NCBI GenBank assembly: GCA_013368375.1
Contig: JAACJP010000035.1
Span: 1 to 64,000 of the forward strand
Direction: 5' to 3'
DNA: 64,000 bases
From: Tricholomella constricta
Lineage: Eukaryota; Basidiomycota; Agaricomycetes; Agaricales; Lyophyllaceae
Shown: positions 53,717 through 64,000 of the stretch, in pieces
Layout: every line of letters begins with the position of its first letter
How positions within the stretch are numbered: position 1 is the first letter of the stretch
Notes under the pieces: model-generated
Databases searched by the model: none
Seen by the model: the letters and a program-made list of their open reading frames with translations, nothing else
Told to the model about the DNA's origin: nothing
Made by a program: the position numbers and the translations under genes

Positions 53717-55250
53717 ATGTATCTTGTCTATCTCCTTCGTTGTGACCTCCGTCTCTCCGACAATCCCGTCTTCCACGCCTTGCAAAACCACCCTCGATAC
53801 ACCCATGTTCTTCCTCTGGATATCTTCCCGCCTTCCCAAATCGAAGTGTCAGGCCTCGTGCAACCCGGGGTCGATGCGAAATCGCCGTTTCCTGAAGCTC
53901 GGTCACGCATTGGTAAGTTCTGGAGATGCGGCCCGCACCGTGCCAAATTTCTGGCCGAGGGATTGTGGGATTTGAAGTCCGAATTGGAGGCTCTGGGTAG
54001 CGGTCTCATGATGAGGGTAGGCCATGTGGACCAGGTCGGCCGTGGATTATTGCAAGGCGGAGACGAAGATTTTGGGAAGAAGGTCGCTGGCGTGTGGATG
54101 ACAATGGACTGGGCAAGCGGGGAGCTAGAGCAGATGCGGGATGTTCGCGCGATTGTCGACAAGGCGGGCAAAGGTAACGTGGAGTGGAAGGTCTGGGATG
54201 GCGAAGAGATATTGATAAGTACACGAGTAAGGATAGCCCATTTTTACAATGAATTTCTGACCTTCGTGAAACGATGAAGGCAGCCAACCTGCCAGATACC
54301 TTTACATCATTTCGAAAGCGACTCGAGCCTCTTCGTCATTCCGTTCGGCCGCCATTACCCCGCCCTGCAAGTCTTCCTCCTCTCCCACCCTCGACGCCTC
54401 CTCAGCCTCACCCGTTCAAATTACCCGATTCGCTGGACAAGCTTATCGACAGGCCCCTTGCCGCATCGGATCTAGCCTCCACCATCCCACCCCCTATCGG
54501 TGCGAAGTTAGCCCACCTGTTCACTGGTGGCGAGACGCAGGCACACATGCGTGTCAAACATTTCCTCTCGTCTGGTGCCATGTCCACCTATAAAGACACA
54601 CGCAACGGCCTGCTCGGGGCGGACTTCTCGACGAAGCTCTCGGGGTTCCTCTCGCACGGGTTCATCACCGCATGCCAAATCCACGCCTGGATGTCCGAGA
54701 TGCCGCGGCCGACCAAGTGCCGCGCGAATGGCGCTCACTGGACGAATCTCCTGGGTACGGCCAGGGGGGAACAAGGGCACCGCCGCCGTTCGATTCGAGC
54801 TGCTATGGCGGGACTACATGAGGCTATGCATGCGGAAGTACGGTGCGGAAGGAGAAGGCACCTGGCGGGGTCCATCCATTACGGAAGAGCTTTATATCCG
54901 CACGAGCAGAGTTCAGGCGATTTCAAAGCGGGACGACGGGAACAGGGCTCATCGACGCGAGCATGCGTGAGGTCTATCTGACGGGCTACACCTCCAACTG
55001 CGCGCGCCAGAATGCGCATCCTTCCTCGCAAAATGGCTCGGGATCTACTGGCGCATGTGCGCAGAGTGGTACAAGTCCATGCTAGTGGACTATGACATTG
55101 TAAACAATTGGGGGGGTGGGTAATGACCCGCGTGGAGTTGAAGCGGGAGGGCGGAGGTTTAACCCAAGCAGGGAGCATAAAATTTGCGCCGGCGGGATGG
55201 AAGATCCAGAAGGTATGAGCAAGCCATATAGGACAGTTAGGAAGCGTAAG
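53717..55250 (+). pseudogene. DASH-type cryptochrome/photolyase, decayed
   Basis: The N-terminal photolyase domain is clear (VYLLRCDLRLSDNPVFHAL), with a normal intron near 54210-54283 leading to NLPDTFTSFRKRLEPLR. The FAD-domain blocks STYKDTRNGLLGADFSTKL, GGNKGTAAVRFELLWRDYM (after a frame change near 54720-54765) and [20 protein letters not shown] follow; a GTCCAT..GAGCAG intron at about 54868-54910 explains the last step. After CARQN the frame slips by one base (near 55015) and continues as [22 protein letters not shown], where about 17 bases coding for the usual WQYVA are missing before VGNDPR. At least three disruptions are not explained by introns. Family: blue-light flavoprotein, repairs or binds single-stranded DNA. 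Likely non-functional here. Confidence 0.72.
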
Positions 55251-55523
55251 TGTACGAAGTAAAGAGGCTGAGGGACCTGTAGATCAAGGTTCATCGAAGA
55301 GAGTCTAAGTGTTTGGCTTGTATTTGTTTGCTCGTCGCTCTTCAACCAGAACGTTCACACAGACAGAATTTCAAGCAACTATGGAACCTTCCAAATCTTC
55401 GTGCGCTCTGATTTCATAGTACAATGACTAGCAGTTACTTACAGAAACATTCTGCAGAGAGAATGTACAAATCAAAGGTATCGATCTCCCGAGATCGCAT
55501 CTTACGTCTCGGTCGCTGATCAG

Positions 55524-55851
55524 CGCAACCCAGTGATAAAGGCTACGGGCCTCCCACAAGTGGGAATCCGTACGCCAGACTGCAAAGTTTCTATAACCGT
55601 AGGACTCGACAGCAAGGTCACGCAGAGGGTCAAGAGTGCGAATCCGGTCTGGAACGAGGCGTTTCTCTTGTGCGTTTTGCTGCCCACTTCCTTCGGTATA
55701 GACTGATATATCGTATCTTAGTGCTGCGGATCCCGGCTCTAAAGTCACAATTCAAATATTGCATGAAAAAGAAAGAAAAAATCCAAGGTCATCGCAGAAG
55801 CGGTTACCAGCGTGAAGAGTGAGGTTTTGCAGGCCGGAATAGTCGCACTGG
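55524..55851 (+). pseudogene. C2 exons of NLR-like gene B, frameshifted
   Basis: Exons 55524-55669 (RNPVIKATGLPQVGIR, NPVWNEAFLF) and 55722-55851 (AADPGSKVTIQILHEKE) match the C2 region of gene A. An A-rich insertion near 55767-55790 (23 nt against 15 in gene A) shifts the frame, leading to a stop. The following intron is 55852-55906. So the C2 part is unlikely to be joined to the rest in gene B. Confidence 0.65.
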
Positions 55852-55872
55852 GTACGTGATTTTCCGTCTCAG

Positions 55873-58800
55873 ATGTTCGCTCAAGCCTCAACTCGTGTAA
55901 TCTCAGACGAGAACGTGCCCCTCAAGCCACTGGTGTTGGCCATTTTTCACCGGCGCCCAACTCTCATTCTGTCATTCTCGGTCGCTTCGCCGAAGGACGC
56001 TCGTGCTCCCGATGCCCGTGAAGCAACGACTGCTGCCCCTACTGTGAAGGATCTCGAGGCCCCCTTGTCTGCGGCGAGTGCTCGCTCGCCACCAAATCAG
56101 AAGTTTCCCGAAATCGTTGGGAATCTCAAACAGTTCATAAACTTAGGCAGTGTTATCGCAGAAGTCAGTGGCGTTTAATATCCTATTAATCATCAATTGA
56201 ATGCCACTTAACAGGTTCACCCGTATGCAAAGGTAGTCTGGGCCCTGCTGACATCTGGTTCAACAGTAAGTCAGTCACATATCCGATGATTGTTGTTCTC
56301 ATCTATCTTAGATTTTGATTGAACAGTACGAACGCGATGCTCGCATCCAAGATCTTTGGGCCAGTGTCCTTGAGACATTGGACTTTATGAAGGATGCTGA
56401 GGCTCTCCGCGACGTTCGATCTCTCACTGGCACGGTCCAAGCCATGATGGAACAGCTTCGTGAATGTCTCATTTATCTTACAGAGTATTGGGGACGAAGT
56501 AAAGCTGGTCTGCCATTTCGATTATATCAATGCCGCAAAATCTCACCTCATCTACAGAGATCGCGTTCAGAGCCGTATTATCAGCCAAGGATGACACTAT
56601 CATCCAGGGGTTTACTGACACCTTTGCACAGCTGAAGGTTCAGTTTGATCAACGCGTCAACATACAACAGTGGAAGATCATCCAAGCAACGGGAGAGCAA
56701 GTTGCGATGATTTTTGATAAGGTCGTAAGAGACATAGAAGATCGTAAACTGAAAGACCTGCTCACTGACGACTTGCACACACACTGGAGTTCTAAATGCC
56801 TCTCTGGTACCCGTGAAAAGCTCTTGTCTGACATTCTGAGCTGGGCTCAGTCTGATTCTAGTTCTTCTATGATCTGGCTCTCTGGTGCTGCAGGAACTGG
56901 CAAGTCCAGTGTTGCAGGTAGTGTGGCTGAAATACTGAAGTCTAAGGATATCCTTGGTGCCTTTGTTGGATTTCGCCGAGACACTGCAGTGGATGATACT
57001 CCCAGCCATCTTTTTGGCAGCATTGCATATCAGCTTGCATTTTTTAATGAAGATTTGCGCAGGAATATCTTACCTGCTGTAAACAAGGAATTGAACATGC
57101 ACATGCTTCCAGAGCGGGCCAGAGAGCTTATTGTACAGCCTCTATTGAAATTCAAAAGTGTGATGTCTCCTATAGTTATTGTCATTGATGCTCTGGATGA
57201 GTGTGCATCTGACTCTGGTACAAAGGGCAAGCCAGGACGTGAGGTGCTAGTGAAGGCTCTTGTCACAGAATTTGCAACCCTTCCATCCTTTGTTAAGGTC
57301 TTTGTAACCTCAAGGAAGGAGGGGGTTATTTCTCATCTTCTGCCTCAGTATTCATCACTGCAGAACATAGACCTTGTCTCTGTTGATGATACTCATAGTG
57401 ACATTGCCACATACATCAGCTTCAGATGTCAGGAGATCAAGGAGAAATACACCCTTGATGGCTGGCCAAAAGATGCAGATATTCCTCAGCTTGTGCAATA
57501 TGCTGATGGCTTATTTGTCTGGGCAGACATTGCTTGTTCCTATATTAACAGAAGTGATGCTCGCTCTAAGCTCAGACGTCTTCTCCCTGTGGGGCAAGTT
57601 TTAGGAGGCCCTGGTGAATCACTTGAGAAGCTCTACACTTATGTCTTAAATGAAAGTCTTCCAGCAAATGTTGAAGCTATCGATATCTTAAACTGGCATT
57701 TTGTAGTTGGAGCAATAGTGTGTGGTAAAAAACCACTCTCAACTCAAGTCATGGACTCATTGCTGGGTCTTTCAGTACAAACAGAGAGCAAAGTTCTTAT
57801 AAATGGCCAAAAAGTCGATATACCTTCCACAGAATCTATTACATCTCAATTGTTGCCAGTTTTAAAAGGACACACTGGAACTATACAACTCCTCCACAAA
57901 TCTGTCTTTGACTTTCTGACTACAACTACAAATAGTCAATATAAAATTGATCTACTATTACACAACTCCATCCTTGCTATCCAATGCTTTGAGCAAATGA
58001 CCAAGCATTTGGCATACAACATTTGCCAAATCGAAGACACTACTCTGCTGAATTCTGAGGTGCCTGATATAGCTTCCAGGATTCAAGAGCATATTCCTGA
58101 ATCATTGCAATATGCATGTCAATACTTTTCAATGCATCTACTAGAAAGTGATGAACAATACTGTGCTATCTTTGAAGGGCACCTGTCAAAGTTTTTTGAA
58201 CATGAAGTTATGTACTGGATTGAGGTCATGAGCTGGCTAGGAAATGTCTATGGAGCAGAAGAGGCTCTAAAGAATATCTTGACTTTTTTAAAGGTAAATA
58301 AATGAGCTGATTGACTTTAATGAAACTAAATTTCTTATTAATCAGAGGAGCAATAGTCAAGATAGGCTTATTGTTCAAGTAAATGACTGTCTTGCACTAG
58401 TGCGATCCACTGGAACTCCAATTGCTATGGGGGCACTACAAGTTTATCATACAGGGCTTGCCTTGTGCCCTACATCTAGCATCCTAGGACAACTGTGGTT
58501 CCACAAAATAAAACATAGAAAGGTAGTGCTTACTCACTCAGCATGGACAAATATATTACGAGTATTTGAAGGTCACACTGATGCTGTGTATTCTCTGGTA
58601 TTTTCCCCAGATGGCACCAAGCTTGCATCTGCTTCAGAAGATAACACAGTGCGCCTCTGGGATGTTCAGACTGGGGCCTCTATTGGCTCTGCCTTGGTGG
58701 GTCACACCAGGGTGGTGACTTCTGTGGTATTTTCTCCAGATGGCACCAAGCTTACATCTGCTTCAGAAGATAACACAGTGCGCCTCTGGGATGTTCAGAC

Positions 58801-59563
58801 TGGGGCCTCTATTGGCTCTGCCTTGGTGGGTCACACCAGGGTGGTGACTTCTGTGGTATTTTCTCCAGATGGCACCAAGCTTGCATCTGCTTCACATGAT
58901 AAGACAGTGCGCCTCTGGGATGTTCAGACTGGGGCCTCTATTGGCTCTGCCTTGGTGGGTCACACCAGGGTGGTGAATTCTGTGGTATTTTCTCCAGATG
59001 GCACCAAGCTTGCATCTGCTTCAGGCGATAGCACAGTGCGTCTCTGGGATGTTCAGACTGGGGCCCTTATTGGCTCTGCCTTGGTGGGTCACACCAATTG
59101 GGTGATTTCTGTGGTATTTTCTCCAGATGGCACCAAGCTTGCATCTGCTTCATGGGATACGACAGTGCGCCTCTGGGATGTTCAGACTGGGGCCTCTATT
59201 GGCTCTGCCTTGGTGGGTCACACCGATCGGGTGACTTCTGTGGTATTTTCTCCAGATGGCACCAAGCTTGCATCTGCTTCAAGTGATAACACAGTGCGCC
59301 TCTGGGATGTTCAGACTGGGGCCTCTATTGGCTCTGCCTTGGTGGGTCACACCAGGGTGGTAATTTTTGTGGTATTTTCTCCAGATGGTACCAAGCTTGC
59401 ATCTGCTTCAGGCGATAGCACAGTGCGCCTCTGGGATGTTCAGACTGGGGCCCTTATTGGCTCTGCCTTGGTGGGTCACACCGGCATGGTGACTTCTGTG
59501 ATATTTTCTCCAGATGGCACCAAGCTTGCATCTGCTTCATGGGATAAGACAGTGCGCCTCTAG
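55873..59563 (+). CDS. NLR-like gene B: linker, NACHT and WD40 repeats (shortened by a stop)
   Basis: Exons: ATG 55873 (or exon start 55907) to 56172, 56215-56265, 56312-56498, 56558-58293 and 58346-59563, all in frame; 1163 residues from 55873. Order: linker, HPYAKVVWALLTS helical region, NACHT with Walker A GAAGTGKSSVAG and Walker B VIVIDALDECA, a winged/helical region, then WD40 units of 43 residues (VVFSPDGTKLASAS, TVRLWDVQTGASIG). A TAG at 59561-59563 replaces the Trp of RLWD in the eighth full unit. Four more units follow in frame to 60298. Family: STAND receptors for non-self or pathogen recognition. The exon 3 splice donor and exon 4 frame are intact, unlike gene A. Whether the short form works is open. 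Confidence 0.82.
55922..55926 (+). other. Empty gypsy target site in gene B
   Basis: Single TCAAG between DENVPL and KPLVLAIF codons, at the exact point where gene A carries the 10.5-kb gypsy copy 2 with duplicated CTTGA on the plus strand. Confidence 0.9.
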
Positions 59564-60298
59564 GATGTTCAGACTGGGGCCTCTATTGGCTCTGCCTTGG
59601 TGGGTCACACCAAGTGTGTGATGTGTGTGGTATTTTCTCCAGATGGCACCAAGCTTGCATCTGCTTCAGACGATAACACAGTGCGCCTCTGGGATGTTCA
59701 GACTGGGGCCTCTATTGGGTCTGCCTTGGTGGGTCACACCACCATGGTGAATTCTATGGTATTTTCTCCAGATGGCACCAAGCTTGCATCTGCTTCAAGT
59801 GATAACACAGTGCGCCTCTGGGATGTTCAGACTGGGGCCTCTATTGGCTCTGCCTTGGTGGGTCACACCGATCGGGTGACTTCTGTGGTATTTTCTCCAG
59901 ATGGCACCAAGCTTGCATCTGCTTCATGGGATGAGACAGTGCGCCTCTGGGATGTTCAGACTGGGGCCTCTATTGGGCCTGCCTTGGTGAATCACATCAG
60001 TAATGCTTCTGTAACATTTTCTGAAAGCACAAAGCTTGCATCTGCTTCAAAATATAAAACAGTGGCTTTCCAGAATATCCAATCTCATTCAGCTTGCACC
60101 TCCTTCAAGCTTACATGGGGACTTCAACTCTCTATGCAGAACATGTATGACATTTATCCCTCCGGCTTTTTATGTAATTATAAGGGGAAAAGAATTATTT
60201 GGATACCTTTTCACATGCGTGGCAATATGTTTGTTGGACCAGATAGAACTGTAATAATCTGTGGACTTTCAGGATCTATGATATTTGTCACTCCTTAG
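59564..60298 (+). pseudogene. WD40 tail of gene B beyond the stop codon
   Basis: The frame stays open to 60298: the rest of the interrupted unit, three good WD40 units (GHTKCVMC, GHTTMVNS, GHTDRVTS starts), one degenerate unit (NHISNASVTFSES) and a C-terminal segment (IIWIPFHMRGNMFVGPD) also present in gene A (IIWIPFHLRGNMFIGPD). It would be translated only by readthrough or if the stop is absent in other strains. Confidence 0.8.
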
Positions 60299-61461
60299 GC
60301 GTATTACTTTCATATATATCATAGCCTTTTTTCAGTGTAAAGTTGGAATTTCAATGCTTGTGCAATATCGACCAGTCACAATTGTCACACTGGAGGCAAA
60401 GGTTGATATTTTCAATCAAATTTAAGATCAACAAAGAACACTAAAAGTGTTTCTCCCATTCAATAACAATTCAATAATTGTTCAATATTTTGACCCAGGG
60501 GAATATGTTTTGCATTGTTGGTTGATTCTGTGACTGAAAGTATCAAGCTTTGCCACCAGTGTCAAAATAGATTACCTATGGCAGATTTTCTTGCTGATGT
60601 CATGGGTGCCTCAAGGCCTAATGCTTGATAGGTTATTTGATGGGCTCCCCTACATGAAAAGTAGCACAGTATTCTAGAATGTATAATAAACTCCCAATTC
60701 GCAGTGCCAGTTTTCTTAAAAAAAGAGATTGGAATCTTTGGATAGCCTATCAATTTCAACTCATTTTGTCACGCATGACCCTGAGGTTTTAAGTGAGGCC
60801 TATCTTATCGCAAACCAAGTTATTCTTGCTGTTGTAAACGAGCTCAGCCGTGTATCGGGAACGACTCAGTATATTTCTGTACCTGTTGTAAACAAGCTAT
60901 ACTACCATAAGTAAAGGTGTACAATAGATAATAAATGTACTCACCTCAGCCCGTGTATCGGAAATGACTGAGGTGCTTTACCGATCAGAATTTCCTATAC
61001 GGACTATAACTGTACAGTACCAAATATGCCTCCGTCTTTTCCCCTTGGGCGAATATCGTCAAGGTGGTCACGTTGTGTCCCATGTGACCCTAGCGCGACT
61101 CGTACCAAATCAACACTCGCGCTCTTCACTGATGTCAATTTTTGAAAGCCCCGAGGAAGCGTCACTGCCATGAGGATTCAGTCCAATTTGATACCGTCGC
61201 ATATGCGTAGGTTCTTCTTCTGTATCAAGAAAAATTATCCCCTTTCATCCTGTCAACAGAAAATGGGCTTTGAGGCCACCCGTACCAGCGGCCTTTTGGA
61301 GCCGGAAAGGACTGCATCCATACACTGCCTCATTGACTACATGTTCATTTGGGGATTACGAGCCGCACTGCTGTTTTTTTGTGATGTTTGCTTTGGGGCA
61401 TCTCTATAAAGAGAAACCACAATCTTGACGACACAAGAAACTTGGCGCCCCAATAGCAGCA
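60299..61461. other. Downstream of gene B, no confident gene
   Basis: The first 100-150 bp matches the 3' flank of gene A. Short frames only after that. A TATA-like CTATAAA at about 61406 lies some 55 bp before the secreted-protein start. Confidence 0.4.
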
Positions 61462-61760
61462 ATGAAATCTGCCTTATTGACCACGACATTCCTTGCACTC
61501 CTTGTCGCTGCTCATGCTATTCCTCAAACAGTCACTGCCCCTCCATCGTGAATAATTGTCTTAGAGCTTTTAACTTCTCTTTATTCTAACATACTGCTCT
61601 CGCACAAAACCAGGTCTGTAACAGTCCTGACTACAACAGTCTTGACTACGACCAGCTCACCAACACAGGTAGGGGCATTACAATGTAGCGTGTCCCACTG
61701 TCCAGCGGGGCAATACATTGTAGCGTACTTGACGGCACCAGCGGGGCCGCTGCAACGCCA
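61462..61760 (+). pseudogene. Small secreted-protein gene start, 3' end replaced by tandem repeat
   Basis: MKSALLTTTFLALLVAAHA is a clear signal peptide, followed by IPQTVTAPPS, an intron GTGAAT..AACCAG (61549 to about 61614) and a second exon SVTVLTTTVLTTTSSPTQ. The frame then runs directly into the GC-rich repeat at about 61672 and stops near 61778. The style (Thr-rich VTVLTTT after the signal peptide) is like the secreted protein at 51620-52950. Probably truncated by the repeat. Confidence 0.45.
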
Positions 61761-62830
61761 GCGGGGCCCCTACATGTAGCCGTGTGGCACTGTACCAGCG
61801 GGCCTATACAGTGCTGTGAGGGGGGGGGGGCAGGGTGGCAGGGATCTGCGGACCCCCGCGGATCGTTGTCCAGCACTGTATATGCGTTGGGGTGGGGGGC
61901 AGCGGGGTGGCTAGCGGGGGATGTGCGGACCTCCGCGGATCGTTGTCCGTGGGCACACCCACTGTATATGCATTGGGGTGGGGGGCTGTGGGGTGGCTAG
62001 CGGGGATGTGCGGACCTCCGCGGATCGTTGTCCGTGGGCACACCCAGCACTGTATATGCGTTGGGGTGGGGGGCAGCGGGGTGGCTAGCGGGGGATCTGC
62101 AGACCTCCACGGATCGTTGTCCAGCACTGTATATACGTTGGGGTGGGGGGCAGTGAGGTGGCTAGCAGGGGATCTGCGGACCTCCGCAGATCGTTGTCTG
62201 TGGGCACACCCAGCACTGCGCAGCTGATATGGTGCCGTTGGGGGCTAGCGGGGGATCTGCGGACCTCCGCGGTTCGGGCCTATATGGTGCCGTTTGGGCA
62301 GCAGGGTGGGATCTGCAGACCTCCGCTGGAATGATGTAGCTGTGTGGCACGGTGTTAGCGGGGTCGCTACATGTAGCGTACTTGACGGCACCAGCGGGGC
62401 CGCTGCAATGCCAGCGGGGCCCCTACATGTAGCTGTGTGGCACTGTACCAGCGGGCCCGCTGGTGCTGCAGCGGGCCTATACAGTGCTGTGGGGGGCAGG
62501 GTGGCAGGGATCTGCGGACCTCCGCGGATGGTTGTCCGTGGGCACACCCAGTACTGCGCAGCTGATATGGTGCAGCGGGGTGGCTAGCGGGGGATCTGCA
62601 GACCTCCGCGGATCATTGCTGCTGCAATGCCAGCGGGCCCCTACATGTAGCCGTGTGGCACTGTACCAGCGGGCCCGCTGGTGCTGCAGCGGGCCTATAC
62701 AGTGCTGTGGGGGGGGTGGCAGGGATCTGCGGACCTCCGCGGATCGTCGTTTGTGGCCTGCATGCAACATGTGATGTTGGGGGGGCTAGCAGTCTGCGGG
62801 GCTCATTGTTGATACCCTGATGCGCCATTC
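61672..62830. repeat. GC-rich complex tandem repeat
   Basis: About ten copies of a unit containing GCGGACCTCCGCGGATCGTTG, spaced mostly 80-90 bp, often with GGGCACACCCAGCACTGTAT and GTTGGGGTGGGGGGC. A second motif, CCCCTACATGTAGCxGTGTGG with CACTGTACCAGCGGGCC, occurs four times. Perfect 16-bp palindromes CCAGCGGGCCCGCTGG are at 62448-62463 and 62666-62681. G-runs on one strand. No protein; the long open frames through it are by-products of the repeat. Confidence 0.8.
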
Positions 62831-63259
62831 TGTTCCCTTTTTAAAACAACCACATCTGCGGACATGCATCAAAGCCCTCTCTCTCTCTTCCAACCTTAAT
62901 TTACCAACTATTTCTGGGATGTCCCTGCTCATTATGTTTCATTTATAGGACTCATATATGCATGACATGTATTTCCATTATCAGCCAAAAAAAAATGAGA
63001 AAGTGTCCAAGGTAAGTAAAGCTTCCACCCCTAATCATCTAGAATGTTGGACGGTATGTGAGCAAAGGAGGCAGCGGTGTATTGTCCGCGGGGTACTGCA
63101 ATTGCAAGCTCCTCATTGATTTCATTGTCTGAAAATTGCAATAAGCCCTCAAGCATTTCAATGGGTGGTCTCCGAGGGTTTCCGGTCCTGACTCTAACCC
63201 CTTCCTCACCTGAGTCATCCGAAAGAGACAGGACCTCCGCAGGGGAGGTCTTTACACTC

Positions 63260-63500
63260 CCCCACCTATTCTGATCGGAATCCTATCGGACTCCTAGGAA
63301 TTCCTAGGACCATCCTAGGACTCCGATCAGACCAGTTGCATAGGACTTTATCAAGAGAATCCACTCATTTGGACCAGTCCGAGTCCTATCTAGTCCGATC
63401 AGAATCTGTCGGACTGTCAGATCGGACTCGGACTCCGATAGGATTCTGACACGGAATAATCCGACGGAATCCTCGGACATCCTAGGACAGTCCGTTAACC
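63260..63500. repeat. Cluster of short palindromic and inverted repeats
   Basis: Dense repeats of TCCTAGGA, CTGATCGGA, CCGATCAG and CGGACT in both orientations; an 18-bp perfect palindrome TCCTAGGAATTCCTAGGA at 63292-63309. It resembles the subterminal region of a DNA transposon or a MITE, but no terminal repeat pair or target duplication was found. Confidence 0.5.
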
Positions 63501-63534
63501 CAACATTTTTCGTGAAAAATAATTGCAAGAGCGA

Positions 63535-63615
63535 GGATTGAACTCTCGCTTTGCAACACGCAAGGTTTGAGCATAGCAAGGTTAACCAGGCCATTGAGCC
63601 CATTCTGGATACATC
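63535..63615 (-). other. tRNA-like sequence (possible tRNA relic)
   Basis: On the minus strand a B-box-like AGTTCAATCC with a T-arm-like stem and, about 45 nt upstream, a weak A-box-like TGGCCTGGTTAA. I could not fold a complete cloverleaf with matching acceptor ends, so it is not called as a tRNA gene. Confidence 0.2.
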
Positions 63616-63649
63616 CACGGTGTGCCCCATGTTGTCAGATGATGCACGT

Positions 63650-64000
63650 GCTTGAGGCACCATCGTCTTGGCTCACGCTGCACCCCAACTGCACCCCGAC
63701 CAGCTGCCGTGGCCCGACGACAACGGCGACCACGACACCACTCGACACGACGATCGAGGGGAAGAAGGGGGACACAGACAAGGGCAGACCCCAGCTGGGG
63801 GAGAGCCGCATGGTGCGTGTGTCACTGCGCCCGCCGTTGCCACGTCTCCACACCCTGACGACCTCCATCACCACCAACTGCAGCTGCCCAACCCCAACGA
63901 TGACGGTGACCACCACCTCACCACCACCACCACAACGACACCACGACGAAGACGACACCGCCACCACACCACCACCACACGACGACGGCGACGGCACAAC
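63650..64000. repeat. Low-complexity CAC/CGACGA-rich stretch
   Basis: Runs of ACCACC, CGACGA and CACCACCAC type triplets with no stop-free frame that has recognisable content. It continues past the window end. Confidence 0.45.

Noticed and set aside
55696..55721. 26-nt intron in the C2 exon of gene B
   Set aside because: Too short for this genome. A 52-nt intron 55670-55721 with donor GTGCGT restores the C2 frame and is also consistent with gene A.
61790..62780. Open frames of 60-130 codons through the GC-rich repeat
   Set aside because: They are explained by repeat composition, occur on both strands, and have no domain or splice context.
63535..63615. tRNA gene on the minus strand
   Set aside because: The T-arm-like part is good but no acceptor stem or anticodon arm could be completed; kept only as tRNA-like.

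Overview
The window is eukaryotic and looks like an Agaricomycete (mushroom-forming basidiomycete) genome. Introns are about 50 nt with GT..AG ends, the resistance-like genes are C2-NACHT-WD40 proteins of the kind common in these fungi, and the transposons include a chromodomain Ty3/gypsy element, a Ty1/copia relic, an RNase H-bearing LINE and a hAT element. I cannot name the species.

Layout. 1-9130: 3' part of a Ty3/gypsy chromovirus (copy 1, 5' end outside the window), inserted in a dead Ty1/copia element (9131 to about 11700). 11701-14079: non-coding repeats. 14080-18078 plus 28597 to about 29131 (minus strand): NLR-like gene A, split by a complete second gypsy copy (18079-28596, 10518 bp, identical 359-bp LTRs, 5-bp target duplication CTTGA). 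29424-40915: a 5'-truncated LINE with a poly-A tail and a 14-bp target duplication. The LINE is itself split by a 9494-bp hAT element (30969-40462; 17-bp terminal inverted repeats, 8-bp duplication GCGCCGAG). 41-55 kb: host genes (FAR-17a/AIG1-like membrane protein, Mpv17/PMP22 protein, a conserved unknown, an MFS DHA2-type transporter, a Ser/Thr-rich secreted repeat protein, and a decayed DASH cryptochrome). 55524-60298 (plus strand): NLR-like gene B, the inverted paralogue of A, which preserves the empty site of gypsy copy 2. 61.4-64 kb: start of a small secreted-protein gene run into a GC-rich tandem repeat, then short palindromic repeats and low-complexity DNA.

Most unusual content. (1) The hAT element carries, besides a transposase with its DDE residues visible, a RecQ-like helicase gene and an 845-residue DUF6589-type gene. 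A 28-bp perfect palindrome centred on ACGCGT lies between the divergent transposase and helicase genes. All of this lies inside verified termini, so it is a three-gene mobile unit that I do not recognise from the literature. (2) Both gypsy copies carry a spliced, three-exon antisense gene (616 residues, coiled coil, C-x2-C-x6-C motif) between pol and the 3' LTR, two tandem retropepsin domains, a textbook -1 frameshift signal, and a 12-nt self-priming primer-binding site instead of a tRNA site. (3) The NLR pair has highly similar WD40 repeats whose differences are concentrated at a few positions, and each copy is broken in a different way.

All reading-frame joins, splice sites and domain calls were made by eye from the sequence; nothing was checked against databases or RNA data.
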